Source: Alphaproteobacteria bacterium
GTDB lineage: Bacteria > Pseudomonadota > Alphaproteobacteria > UBA2136 > UBA6156
Reading direction: 5' to 3'
Length of the DNA: 8,545 bases
Assembly (NCBI GenBank): GCA_027490875.1
Contig: JAIXXE010000075.1
Span: 1 to 8,545, forward strand
The notes under the pieces were generated by a model. It did no database searches and was not told the origin of the DNA. It saw only the letters and a list, made by a program, of their open reading frames with translations. Positions 1 through 5,812 of this stretch are shown here, piece after piece; position 1 is the first letter of the stretch, and each line of letters begins with the position of its first letter. The position numbers were made by a program, and so were the translations under genes.

Positions 1-1851
1 TGAGAGGGGAACGGGCAAGGGACGCTGATGATGGAACTTCAATGGCGGCAAGAAGGGCTCTTGCGGGATATCGACGCGGCCGATGGATTTCAGGCGCTTC
101 TTGCCCTCTTTTTGCTTATCCAGCAGCTTGCGCTTGCGGCTGATGTCGCCGCCGTAGCACTTGGCTGTGACGTCCTTCCGCACGGGCTTCACGCTTTCGC
201 GTGCGATAATCTTGCCGCCAATCGCGGCCTGCAGCGCCACTTCAAATAGCTGGCGTGGGATGAGTTCCTTCATCTTGCTAATCAGGGCCCGCCCGCGCGT
301 TTCGGCAAAGCTGCGGTGCACCACCATGGTAAAGGCATCCACTGGTTCGGCATTGATGAGAATGTTCACCTTTACCAAGTCGCCGCCATCGAAGCCGTCG
401 GGTTGGTAATCGAAGCTGGCGTAGCCGCGCGTTAGGCTTTTCAGGCGGTCGTTGAAATCGAGCACAATCTCGTTTAACGGCAGGCGGTAGGTCAGCATGG
501 CGCGGGTGCCGTGCCATTGCATGCCCAGTTGCTGGCCGCGTTTATCTTGGCAGAGGGTAATCACGGCGCCCAAGTACTCTTCCGGCACCAGAATGGTGGC
601 CTTGATGAAGGGCTCGAGCAGTTCGTCAATCTGGTGGGGCTCGGGCAGGTCGGCGGGCTTTTCGATGTCGGTGATGGTGCCATCGAGCAGGCGCGCCTGA
701 TACACCACGTTGGGCGCAGTGGTGACCAAGTCGAGGTTATACTCACGCTCCAGCCGCGTTTGAATAATATCCATATGCAGCAGGCCCAAAAAGCCGCACC
801 GGAAGCCGTGGCCAAGTGCGGGTGAATGCTCTGACACATAGGTAAAGCTGGTGTCGTTCAGGCGCAGTTTGGCCAGCGATTCCTTCAGCTTTTCGTAGTC
901 GTCGCCCTCGGTGGGGTAGAGCCCGCAAAACACCATCGGCGGCACGGTTTTAAAGCCGGGCAGGGGCGTGATGAGGCCTTGGCTGGCGGCGGTGAAGTCG
1001 GCAATGGTATCGCCCACTTGGGCGTCGGCCACTTCCTTAATTGCGGCAGTAAGCACGCCCACTTCACCGGCATAGAGCGCGTCAACGGCCCGAAAACGCG
1101 TGGCTTCTTGAGGGTGCAGCACGCCGACTCTATCCAGCACGTAGGTGCGGTCGGCGTTCATCAGCTTGACTTTGCTGCCGCGCTGCAGGGTGCCATCCAG
1201 CATGCGCACCAGCACCACCACGCCAAGGTAGTTGTCGTACCATGCATCCACCAGCAAGGCCTTGGCGGGGCCGTTGGGGTTGCCGTTGGGGGGCGGCACT
1301 TTTTGCACAATCTGTTCTAAAATATCGGCCACGCCCAAGCCGGTTTTGGCGCTGCACATTACGGCATCGGTGGCAGAAAGGTCAATCAGGTCTTCTATCT
1401 GCTTTTTTACGCGGTCGGGCTCGGCGGCGGGGAGGTCAATCTTGTTCAACACGGGCAGGATTTCAAGGTTCGCCTCCAGCGCCGTGTAAACGTTGGCCAG
1501 CGTTTGGGCTTCCACCCCTTGGGCGGCATCCACCACCAGCAGCGCGCCTTCGCAGGCGGCGAGGCTGCGCGAGACTTCGTAGGCAAAATCCACGTGGCCG
1601 GGCGTGTCGATAAAGTTCATCTGGTAAGTCTTGCCATCCTTGGCCTTATAGGCCAGCCGTGTGGCGTTAGCCTTGATGGTGATACCCCGCTCGCGCTCGA
1701 GCTCCATGGTATCCATCATCTGTTCCTTCATCTGGCGCTTGTCGATGGTGCCCGTAATTTCGAGCAGGCGGTCGGCCAGCGTGGATTTGCCATGGTCGAT
1801 ATGCGCAATGATGGAAAAATTGCGGATGTGTTGAAGGGGTTGGCCAGACAT
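1..1851 (-). CDS. lepA: Elongation factor 4 (LepA), 3' end outside window
   Basis: Ribosome-associated translational GTPase that acts on the elongating or initiating ribosome (back-translocation/assembly roles are described for the family). 617 codons are open from the ATG with no frame break. GTPase motifs are in order: G1 AHIDHGKST (residues 16-24), G2 RGIT (55-58), G3 DTPGH (82-86), G4 NKID (136-139), G5 SAK (167-169). The LepA-specific C-terminal domain follows, with CYGGDISRKRKLLDKQKEGK near the end. The family normally stops a few residues after the conserved IPQEAFxAxLK segment, at about 600 residues. Here that segment reads IPQEPFLPPLK (ending at residue 605) and the frame continues at least 12 more residues to the window edge. 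The ATG matches the family N-terminus (SxxxxIRNFSIIAHIDHGKS). No Shine-Dalgarno precedes it; a promoter lies directly upstream, suggesting a leaderless message. The family assignment is certain; the terminus is not visible. Confidence 0.97.
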   Translation of the reverse strand, partial: MSGQPLQHIRNFSIIAHIDHGKSTLADRLLEITGTIDKRQMKEQMMDTMELERERGITIKANATRLAYKAKDGKTYQMNFIDTPGHVDFAYEVSRSLAACEGALLVVDAAQGVEAQTLANVYTALEANLEILPVLNKIDLPAAEPDRVKKQIEDLIDLSATDAVMCSAKTGLGVADILEQIVQKVPPPNGNPNGPAKALLVDAWYDNYLGVVVLVRMLDGTLQRGSKVKLMNADRTYVLDRVGVLHPQEATRFRAVDALYAGEVGVLTAAIKEVADAQVGDTIADFTAASQGLITPLPGFKTVPPMVFCGLYPTEGDDYEKLKESLAKLRLNDTSFTYVSEHSPALGHGFRCGFLGLLHMDIIQTRLEREYNLDLVTTAPNVVYQARLLDGTITDIEKPADLPEPHQIDELLEPFIKATILVPEEYLGAVITLCQDKRGQQLGMQWHGTRAMLTYRLPLNEIVLDFNDRLKSLTRGYASFDYQPDGFDGGDLVKVNILINAEPVDAFTMVVHRSFAETRGRALISKMKELIPRQLFEVALQAAIGGKIIARESVKPVRKDVTAKCYGGDISRKRKLLDKQKEGKKRLKSIGRVDIPQEPFLPPLKFHHQRPLPVPLS

Positions 1852-1887
1852 AGGGGCTTCTATACGCAAATCTCCCGCTGCACACAA
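1852..1887 (-). promoter_or_regulatory. Putative lepA promoter, leaderless start
   Basis: Read on the minus strand, TTGTGT (1887-1882) is followed after exactly 17 bases by TATAGA (1864-1859). Seven bases (AGCCCCT) then separate that hexamer from the lepA ATG. Transcription would begin at about 1852, so the message would have essentially no 5' untranslated region. This fits the absence of a Shine-Dalgarno. The -35 element and most of the spacer lie inside a 15-bp hairpin. The prediction rests on hexamer matches only. Confidence 0.5.
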
Positions 1888-1903
1888 GGTGCGGCGGGAG
1901 ATT
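1869..1903. repeat. 15-bp inverted repeat overlapping the lepA promoter
   Basis: AATCTCCCGC (1869-1878) is matched perfectly by GCGGGAGATT (1894-1903). The inner bases TGCAC (1879-1883) and GTGCG (1889-1893) extend the stem to 15 bp with one G-T pair, around the loop ACAAG. On the minus strand it is followed only by TTTGCG, so it is a poor intrinsic terminator for the upstream small gene. It covers the putative -35 element of lepA, so it could be an operator, or a leader hairpin if transcription starts further upstream. Confidence 0.6.
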
Positions 1904-1927
1904 ACCGAATTTATGGCCTGTTTGAGC

Positions 1928-1953
1928 CTAGGTTTGGTCAAGGTTTGACCTAG
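1928..1953. repeat. Short inverted repeat at the end of the small gene
   Basis: GGTCAA (1936-1941) pairs with TTGACC (1945-1950) around a three-base loop, and CTAG occurs at both outer flanks. The stop codon of the 89-residue gene (1950-1952) lies in one arm. It may help 3'-end formation together with the larger hairpin downstream at 1869-1903. There is no T-run. Confidence 0.3.
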
Positions 1954-2219
1954 TTTGATGTTGCGCCCTTGGCCTTGGCCTGACGTGCCTTGAGGGCTGC
2001 TTCATGCCCCCGAACTTGGCGTGCAATCCGTAAGGCGTGGCTCCCTTGTTTTGCAGTTGCAGTATATTCCTGCAAGGGCCCATCCGTGGGGCTAAGGCTG
2101 CGAGCATGCCGTTGGTAGCCTGCAGGTGGCAAGGCCCCAAGCAAGGTGCTTTGCAAGGCTTTGCTTGCGACATCTTTGAGCTCATCTCGAAGCCGTAGGT
2201 CTTCATGTTTCAAGAGCAT
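1950..2219 (-). CDS. Small basic hypothetical protein (89 aa)
   Basis: I do not recognise this protein. The ATG is preceded by AGGGG with a 6-base spacer (minus strand AGGGGATATCTATG), which is a convincing ribosome binding site and the main reason to call the gene. The product begins MLLKHEDLRLRDELKDVASK and is hydrophilic, with no signal peptide or membrane segment. It carries about 15 Lys/Arg against 8 Asp/Glu, and its tail is Lys/Arg/Ala-rich (ALKARQAKAK), as in small nucleic-acid-binding or ribosome-associated proteins, but that is only compositional. It lies 98 bases upstream of lepA on the same strand; the hairpins between them and the separate lepA promoter suggest it is its own unit. 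A second minus-strand frame over the same bases (1928-2206) has no comparable ribosome binding site. Confidence 0.6.
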   Translation of the reverse strand: MLLKHEDLRLRDELKDVASKALQSTLLGALPPAGYQRHARSLSPTDGPLQEYTATAKQGSHALRIARQVRGHEAALKARQAKAKGATSN

Positions 2220-2250
2220 AGATATCCCCTCATTTGATGTGGAAACGTAA

Positions 2251-2273
2251 GCCCTCGGCGGGATGCCGAGGCA
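2251..2273. repeat. Hairpin upstream of the 89-aa gene
   Basis: CCTCGGC (2253-2259) and GCCGAGG (2265-2271) form a perfect 7-bp stem with a five-base loop (GGGAT). It would lie in the leader of the minus-strand 89-residue gene, or form the first stem of a plus-strand transcript that ends at the T-run near 2334. No T-run follows it on either strand, so it is not an intrinsic terminator by itself. Confidence 0.45.
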
Positions 2274-2288
2274 AAAGGTGAGCCGCCC

Positions 2289-2334
2289 AAGTACCCCGAA
2301 GTGCGGCGTTTGCCAAGCCCCTCGGGTACTTTTT
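2289..2334 (+). terminator. Candidate rho-independent terminator
   Basis: AAGTACCCCGA (2289-2299) pairs with TCGGGTACTT (2322-2331), giving ten pairs with one bulged C around a 22-base loop. The stem runs directly into TTTTT (2330-2334) on the plus strand. No plus-strand protein gene ends here: upstream is the minus-strand 89-residue gene. It therefore either ends an unannotated short RNA that includes the 2253-2271 hairpin, or blocks read-through into comM, whose promoter lies about 60 bases further on. Confidence 0.5.
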
Positions 2335-2391
2335 CAGCCCGGCGTAAGCCAGCCCAGCAGCCCCCTGTGGTAACGGTGCCGCAACTTTTGC

Positions 2392-2420
2392 TTGGCAGGG
2401 GTTTTGATTTCCGTTACATG
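2392..2420 (+). promoter_or_regulatory. Putative comM promoter
   Basis: TTGGCA (2392-2397), a five-of-six match to TTGACA, is followed after 17 bases by TACATG (2415-2420), a weaker -10. The start of transcription would fall at about 2427, exactly the ATG that best matches ComM homologues. That ATG has no Shine-Dalgarno, which fits a leaderless message. The weak -10 keeps confidence modest. Confidence 0.4.
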
Positions 2421-2426
2421 TATTCC

Positions 2427-3941
2427 ATGGTGGTGGCTGTTCACACGTTATCCTTGCAGGGCTTGGAAGGCACGCCCGTGCAGGTGGAGGTGCAGCTGTC
2501 GGGTGGGCAGCCGGGGGTTTACATTATCGGTTTGGCGGGGAATGCCGTGAAGGAAAGCCGCGACCGCGTGCGTGGCGCCCTGCACGCGCTGGGGATTGCG
2601 CTGCCCGATAAGCGCATTGCCGTGAACCTTTCTCCCGCCGACCTGACCAAAGATGGCAGCCATTACGACCTGCCGATTGCCACGGCCCTGCTGGCGGCGT
2701 TTGGGGTGATTCCGGCCGACGTAACCCACGGCCTGTGGCTGTTTGGCGAGTTGGGTTTGGATGCCAGCGTGCGCAGCGTGCCGGGTTGCTTACCAGCGGC
2801 GCTGTATGCGGCCCAAGCAGGGGCGCAGCTGGTGGTGGTGCCCAGCGCCAATGCGGCCGAGGCCGCGTGGGCCAACCAAGCAGGCCGTGTGGGGATTGTG
2901 GGGGTGCCGACCTTGCATGCCCTGATTCGGCATTTTCGGGGGGAAGAGCTGCTGCCTGCCGCCACGCCCAACGCGGTGGTGCCCGAGGCCTATCATGCGC
3001 CCGATTTACGCGATATTCGCGGGCAGGAAGGGGCCAAGCGTGCGGCGGAAATTGCCGCGGCGGGGGGGCACCATCTGCTGCTTTCCGGCCCGCCCGGCAG
3101 CGGCAAGAGCATGCTGGCCAGTCGTTTACCGGCGTTGTTACCACCGCTTTCTGCCCACGAGGCCTTGGAAGTGAGCATGGTGCACAGCGTGGCGGGGCTT
3201 AAACTGCCCGAAAGTGGCCTGCTGACCACGCGCCCGTTCCGCGACCCTCACCACAGCGCCAGCGCCGTGAGCCTGACGGGCGGGGGGCTGAAGGGCAAAC
3301 CGGGCGAAATGAGCCTGGCGCACCGCGGGGTGTTGTTTTTGGATGAACTGCCCGAGTTCCCCCGCGCCGTGCTGGAAACCCTGCGGCAGCCGCTGGAAAC
3401 AGGAAGTATTACGATCGCGCGGGCGGCCGCCCACGTGACCTACCCCGCGCGCTTTCAGCTGATTGCCGCGATGAACCCCTGCGCCTGCGGATATTTGGGA
3501 GACCCTAAAAAGGGCTGCAAAACCCAGCCCAGCTGCGCCACCGCCTACCAGAACCGCCTCAGCGGCCCGCTGTTGGACCGGTTTGACCTGCGCGTGAGCG
3601 TGCCAGCGGTGAAGGTGGAAGACCTTGGGCTCCCCCCAGCCAAGGAAGGCACGGCCGAGGTCGCGGCCCGCGTGCGTACCGCGCGCGCGCGGCAAACCAG
3701 CCGCCTGCAGGGCACAGAGGTGGTGTGTAATGCCGAGCTTACGGGCAAGATGTTGGAAGAAACCTGCGTGCTGGACACCGAAAGCCGCCAGCTGTTGAAT
3801 CTGGCGGCGGAACGGATGGGGTTGAGTGCGCGGGGCTACCACCGCGTGCTGCGCGTGGCCCGCACGCTGGCCGACCTGGCTGCGGCCGACCAGATTGCCA
3901 AGCCGCATATTGCCGAGGCACTCGCCTATCGGGTGGGCTAA
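2427..3941 (+). CDS. comM: YifB/ComM family Mg-chelatase-like AAA+ ATPase
   Basis: Family members act as hexameric branch-migration helicases that help integrate incoming DNA during natural transformation; the gene is also common in species not known to be competent. From this ATG the product is 504 residues, the usual family length. Order: an N-terminal ChlI-like domain (SLQGLEG, GLAGNAVKESRDRVRGAL, then NLSPADLTKDGSHYDLPIA); Walker A GPPGSGKS at 221-228; Walker B LFLDELPEF with Asp306; a cysteine segment starting NPCACGYLGDP with two further Cys after it; an LLDRFDLRV segment; and the Mg-chelatase C-terminal domain (LSARGYHRVLRVARTLADL). The frame is open back to a GTG at 2301, but that adds 42 residues absent from homologues and would run through a terminator hairpin. 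ATG 2418 is a second alternative. No fault is seen in the ATPase motifs. Confidence 0.96.
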   Translation: MVVAVHTLSLQGLEGTPVQVEVQLSGGQPGVYIIGLAGNAVKESRDRVRGALHALGIALPDKRIAVNLSPADLTKDGSHYDLPIATALLAAFGVIPADVTHGLWLFGELGLDASVRSVPGCLPAALYAAQAGAQLVVVPSANAAEAAWANQAGRVGIVGVPTLHALIRHFRGEELLPAATPNAVVPEAYHAPDLRDIRGQEGAKRAAEIAAAGGHHLLLSGPPGSGKSMLASRLPALLPPLSAHEALEVSMVHSVAGLKLPESGLLTTRPFRDPHHSASAVSLTGGGLKGKPGEMSLAHRGVLFLDELPEFPRAVLETLRQPLETGSITIARAAAHVTYPARFQLIAAMNPCACGYLGDPKKGCKTQPSCATAYQNRLSGPLLDRFDLRVSVPAVKVEDLGLPPAKEGTAEVAARVRTARARQTSRLQGTEVVCNAELTGKMLEETCVLDTESRQLLNLAAERMGLSARGYHRVLRVARTLADLAAADQIAKPHIAEALAYRVG

Positions 3942-3950
3942 AACGCACAC

Positions 3951-3976
3951 AGCGCCGAGGAAGGTTCCTCGGCGCT
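3951..3976. terminator. Terminator hairpin between convergent genes
   Basis: AGCGCCGAGGA (3951-3961) and TCCTCGGCGCT (3966-3976) form a perfect 11-bp GC-rich stem with a four-base loop. It sits 9 bases after the comM stop and 11 bases beyond the stop of the convergent 98-residue gene. On the minus strand it is followed by GTGTGCGTTTTAG, a delayed T-run; on the plus strand there is none. Its position suits bidirectional termination. Confidence 0.7.
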
Positions 3977-3987
3977 GGTGGTGGCCT

Positions 3988-4284
3988 TTACAGGCCAGCG
4001 GTCATCGCGGCGGTTGCAATGATTTCGGGTGGCACGACCGCTCGATATGGGGCGCCGTAGCCCCCACCCTCCCCGTTGTAGGGTTCGAATTGAGCAAAGA
4101 GGATACCAGATTCCTCCCTTTCACCCATTTTGAAGCCGACGAAGATGCCATGGGGTCTGACCAAGTAAGCAGGGTTCGTTTTCCTGATTTCGTCGGCCTC
4201 CGCCTGAGCAGCTGCGAGGAGTGCCGGAACCGCTCTTTCAAGAGCAGAGAAGAACCCAAGTACTTTTTCGACTGATTCGGCCAT
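3988..4284 (-). CDS. Orphan hypothetical protein (98 aa)
   Basis: I do not recognise the family. Expression signals are unusually clear: AGGAG sits 7 bases before the ATG, and a promoter (TTGTAA-17-TATAAT) lies upstream at 4432-4404. The product begins MAESVEKVLGFFSALERAVP. Its first half is an amphipathic alanine-rich helix (roughly residues 3-33). A more aromatic part follows (VRPHGIFVGFKMGEREESG), then a glycine/proline-rich stretch near residues 68-86 (PYNGEGGGYGAPYRAVVPP), and it ends AAMTAGL. There is no signal peptide, membrane segment or cysteine. It converges on comM with a shared hairpin terminator. A small adaptor, antitoxin-like or structural role cannot be told apart from sequence alone. 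Confidence 0.75.
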   Translation of the reverse strand: MAESVEKVLGFFSALERAVPALLAAAQAEADEIRKTNPAYLVRPHGIFVGFKMGEREESGILFAQFEPYNGEGGGYGAPYRAVVPPEIIATAAMTAGL

Positions 4285-4303
4285 TGTAGTCTCCTGTTAA
4301 CGC

Positions 4304-4348
4304 CCAGCGTTTCAGCCCGACCATCGGGCTATTCAAACGGCTATCTGG
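4304..4348 (-). promoter_or_regulatory. Structured 5' leader of the 98-aa gene
   Basis: Three nested helices share one axis: CCAG (4304-4307) with CTGG (4345-4348), CGTTT (4308-4312) with AAACG (4335-4339), and AGCCCGA (4314-4320) with TCGGGCT (4324-4330) around a three-base loop. The element ends about 7 bases before the AGGAG ribosome binding site on the minus strand. It could be a riboregulator, a protein-binding leader or an mRNA-stabilising hairpin. It does not match any riboswitch class I know. Confidence 0.45.
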
Positions 4349-4403
4349 TGCATCCTAATCTGTAAAATAGATACAACGATCATTTTTTTCAAGAGCTATA
4401 GAT

Positions 4404-4432
4404 ATTATACTAACCTTAACATGTGCTTACAA
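4404..4432 (-). promoter_or_regulatory. Sigma-70-type promoter for the 98-aa gene
   Basis: On the minus strand TTGTAA (4432-4427) is followed after exactly 17 bases by a perfect TATAAT (4409-4404), in the most AT-rich part of the window. Transcription would begin near 4397, leaving a leader of about 113 bases. A weaker TATACT on the plus strand (4406-4411) overlaps the same bases and may serve the divergent SH3 gene, but it has no convincing -35. Confidence 0.7.
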
Positions 4433-4589
4433 TTTTTGTTGTTGCGTTGAATTACCATGAAAATGTTCGAGAGAGGCGCGAACAATGTTACAACCGTAAG
4501 ATTTACCAACGCCTGCACCCTTGCCACAGGGGCTGCCCCGTTAGGCGGGGCTGCCTTGGCGAAGGGCCTTGGCTGCGCTACAACAGGCT
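4433..4589. other. Gap upstream of the SH3 gene
   Basis: This stretch has no convincing gene. A frame opening at ATG 4457 continues into the SH3 gene out of frame and has no ribosome binding site. Near 4535-4551, GCCCCG and CGGGGC form a 6-bp hairpin with loop TTAGG. GGGGCTGCC and GCCTTGGC are each present twice as short direct repeats between about 4529 and 4573. I see no strong plus-strand promoter here. Confidence 0.4.
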
Positions 4590-5099
4590 ATGCGAATGTT
4601 AGCCCTGCTTGCCACGATGCTGCCGCTGGGCGTGCTGGTGGCGCAGCCAGAGGCCCCCGCTGGCCTTTACAGCGGCGAAGTCTTCCCCCGCAGCGCCAGC
4701 TTAAAACGCGGCGAGGTGAACGTGCGCAGCGGGCCGGGCACGCAGTACCCGATTGTGTGGGTGTATTGGCGGGCCGGTTACCCCGTGGCGCTGTTGGCGA
4801 GGTTTGATAACTATTTAAAAATACGCGATTTTGAGGGCGAAGAAGGCTGGGTGCATCAGGCGATGGTCAGCCGCCGGGTTACCGCCGTGGTCGCCACCCA
4901 AGCCCCCATACGTCTGCTGCGCAAACCCGACCCAACCAGCCGCGCACTGGCACGGTTGGCCCCCGGTGTGGTGGTGGCGCTGGAAGAGCCCTGCCAAGCA
5001 GGCTGGTGTGCCGTAACCGTGGTGCCAAACGGCGACGAAGGCTACGTGCAGGCCACCGACCTAGACTCCCCCACGCCCGACGCCTTCACAAAGCCTTAG
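4590..5099 (+). CDS. Secreted protein with two bacterial SH3 repeats
   Basis: Small exported SH3-repeat protein of the kind common in alphaproteobacteria (SH3_4/DUF1058-like); such domains usually bind peptidoglycan or envelope partners. From ATG 4590 the product has 169 residues. A signal peptide is evident (MRMLALLATMLPLGVLVA, then QPEA). SH3 repeat 1 begins with EVNVRSGPG (residues 42-50), the classic bacterial SH3 entry motif, and ends EGWVH (84-88). Repeat 2 covers roughly 107-156, with IRLLRKPDPTSRALARL and later EGYVQ; Cys135 and Cys140 could form a disulfide in it. Starts are ambiguous: TTG 4569 is preceded closely by AAGGG, ATG 4590 gives the best n-region, and ATG 4596 has a weak ACAGG at 8 bases. 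Its stop overlaps that of the convergent HAD gene by four bases. Confidence 0.85.
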   Translation: MRMLALLATMLPLGVLVAQPEAPAGLYSGEVFPRSASLKRGEVNVRSGPGTQYPIVWVYWRAGYPVALLARFDNYLKIRDFEGEEGWVHQAMVSRRVTAVVATQAPIRLLRKPDPTSRALARLAPGVVVALEEPCQAGWCAVTVVPNGDEGYVQATDLDSPTPDAFTKP

Positions 5100-5812
5100 G
5101 GCTGAAAATCATCCCAATGATGAAAGACCTTGCTGGCCCCGGCAGCGGCAAGGTTGGCGGTGGCCTCGGCCTGCTGGGCGGCTGCCCCGGTGTAGCCCCA
5201 GCAGGTAAACCCTGCGGCCACGGCAGCCTTAACCCCCGTGACGGAATCTTCCACTGCCAAGCATCGTTCTGGGTTGGCGCTGTAGGAAGCGGCAGCGGCT
5301 AAGTACACATCGGGGGCAGGCTTGCTGGCCCGGTTGGGGAAGGCTGGATCGGTGCCGCTGAAACAATGACCTTCAAAAATCGCCGGCAGCAGCACCCCAT
5401 GTTGGCGCTGACCGCCGATGTGGGTCAGGGTCAGGGCAATCCGGGCGGGCGTACTGTTGCTGACCAAACTTATCTGTTGCCCTTGCGCGAGCACCCGCCG
5501 CAGCATCTGGAGCATCCCCGGCATGGCCTCCACGCCGCGTAGCTTAATCACCGCTTCCAGCGCCGCCATGCGACGCGGTGCAAACTCGGCCCACTCCATT
5601 GCGGTGCCGTAGTCAGCATTGAGTGTATCGAGCAGATTCTGCCCCGACATCCCATGGTAACGGGCATGAAAATCGGGCAGCGAGAGCGTTACCCCGTAAT
5701 GGCCTGCCAGAAGTTCCAGCAGATTGGGGATTGAAAAACTTTCCGTGTCGGCCAGCGTGCCGTCAAGGTCGAACGCCAGCAGTTGCCAGCGTGCCGCTAA
5801 AGGATGTGCCAT
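5096..5812 (-). CDS. HAD-superfamily phosphatase (phosphoglycolate phosphatase/beta-PGM type)
   Basis: Cytoplasmic haloacid dehalogenase-like hydrolase, subfamily IA, expected to remove phosphate from a small phosphorylated metabolite. All four catalytic motifs are present in the 238 residues: motif I DLDGT (nucleophile Asp15, acid Asp17), motif II VSNST (Ser118), motif III Lys164 in ASKPAPD, and motif IV VEDS (Glu188, Asp189). Residues about 20-90 form the helical cap (C1) domain that selects substrate. The HAxYHGMSG cap segment and the KPAPDVYL/VEDSVTGVKAA segments resemble GPH/PGMB-type enzymes, but the substrate cannot be assigned. The start ATG overlaps the stop of the upstream membrane-protein gene (TAATG), with GGGAG about 9 bases upstream, so the two are probably cotranscribed and translationally coupled. 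There is no room for a terminator before the convergent SH3 gene. Confidence 0.93.
   Translation of the reverse strand: MAHPLAARWQLLAFDLDGTLADTESFSIPNLLELLAGHYGVTLSLPDFHARYHGMSGQNLLDTLNADYGTAMEWAEFAPRRMAALEAVIKLRGVEAMPGMLQMLRRVLAQGQQISLVSNSTPARIALTLTHIGGQRQHGVLLPAIFEGHCFSGTDPAFPNRASKPAPDVYLAAAASYSANPERCLAVEDSVTGVKAAVAAGFTCWGYTGAAAQQAEATANLAAAGASKVFHHWDDFQP

Noticed and set aside
1504..1953. 149-residue open frame on the plus strand
   Set aside because: It is opposite the GTPase domain of lepA and is a coding shadow.
2301..2426. N-terminal extension of comM from GTG 2301
   Set aside because: It overlaps a terminator-like hairpin, has no ribosome binding site and has no counterpart in the family.
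3138..3950. 270-residue open frame on the minus strand
   Set aside because: It lies entirely opposite comM, whose ATPase motifs are intact. It has no ribosome binding site, and long antisense frames are expected in GC-rich genes.
4457..4807. 116-residue open frame starting at an ATG before the SH3 gene
   Set aside because: No ribosome binding site, and it overlaps the SH3 gene in another frame; the SH3 frame has a signal peptide and domain matches.
5104..5122. Small hairpin ATCAT/ATGAT followed by TTTTC on the minus strand near the HAD gene end
   Set aside because: The stem is only five AT-rich pairs and lies inside the coding sequence; too weak for an intrinsic terminator.
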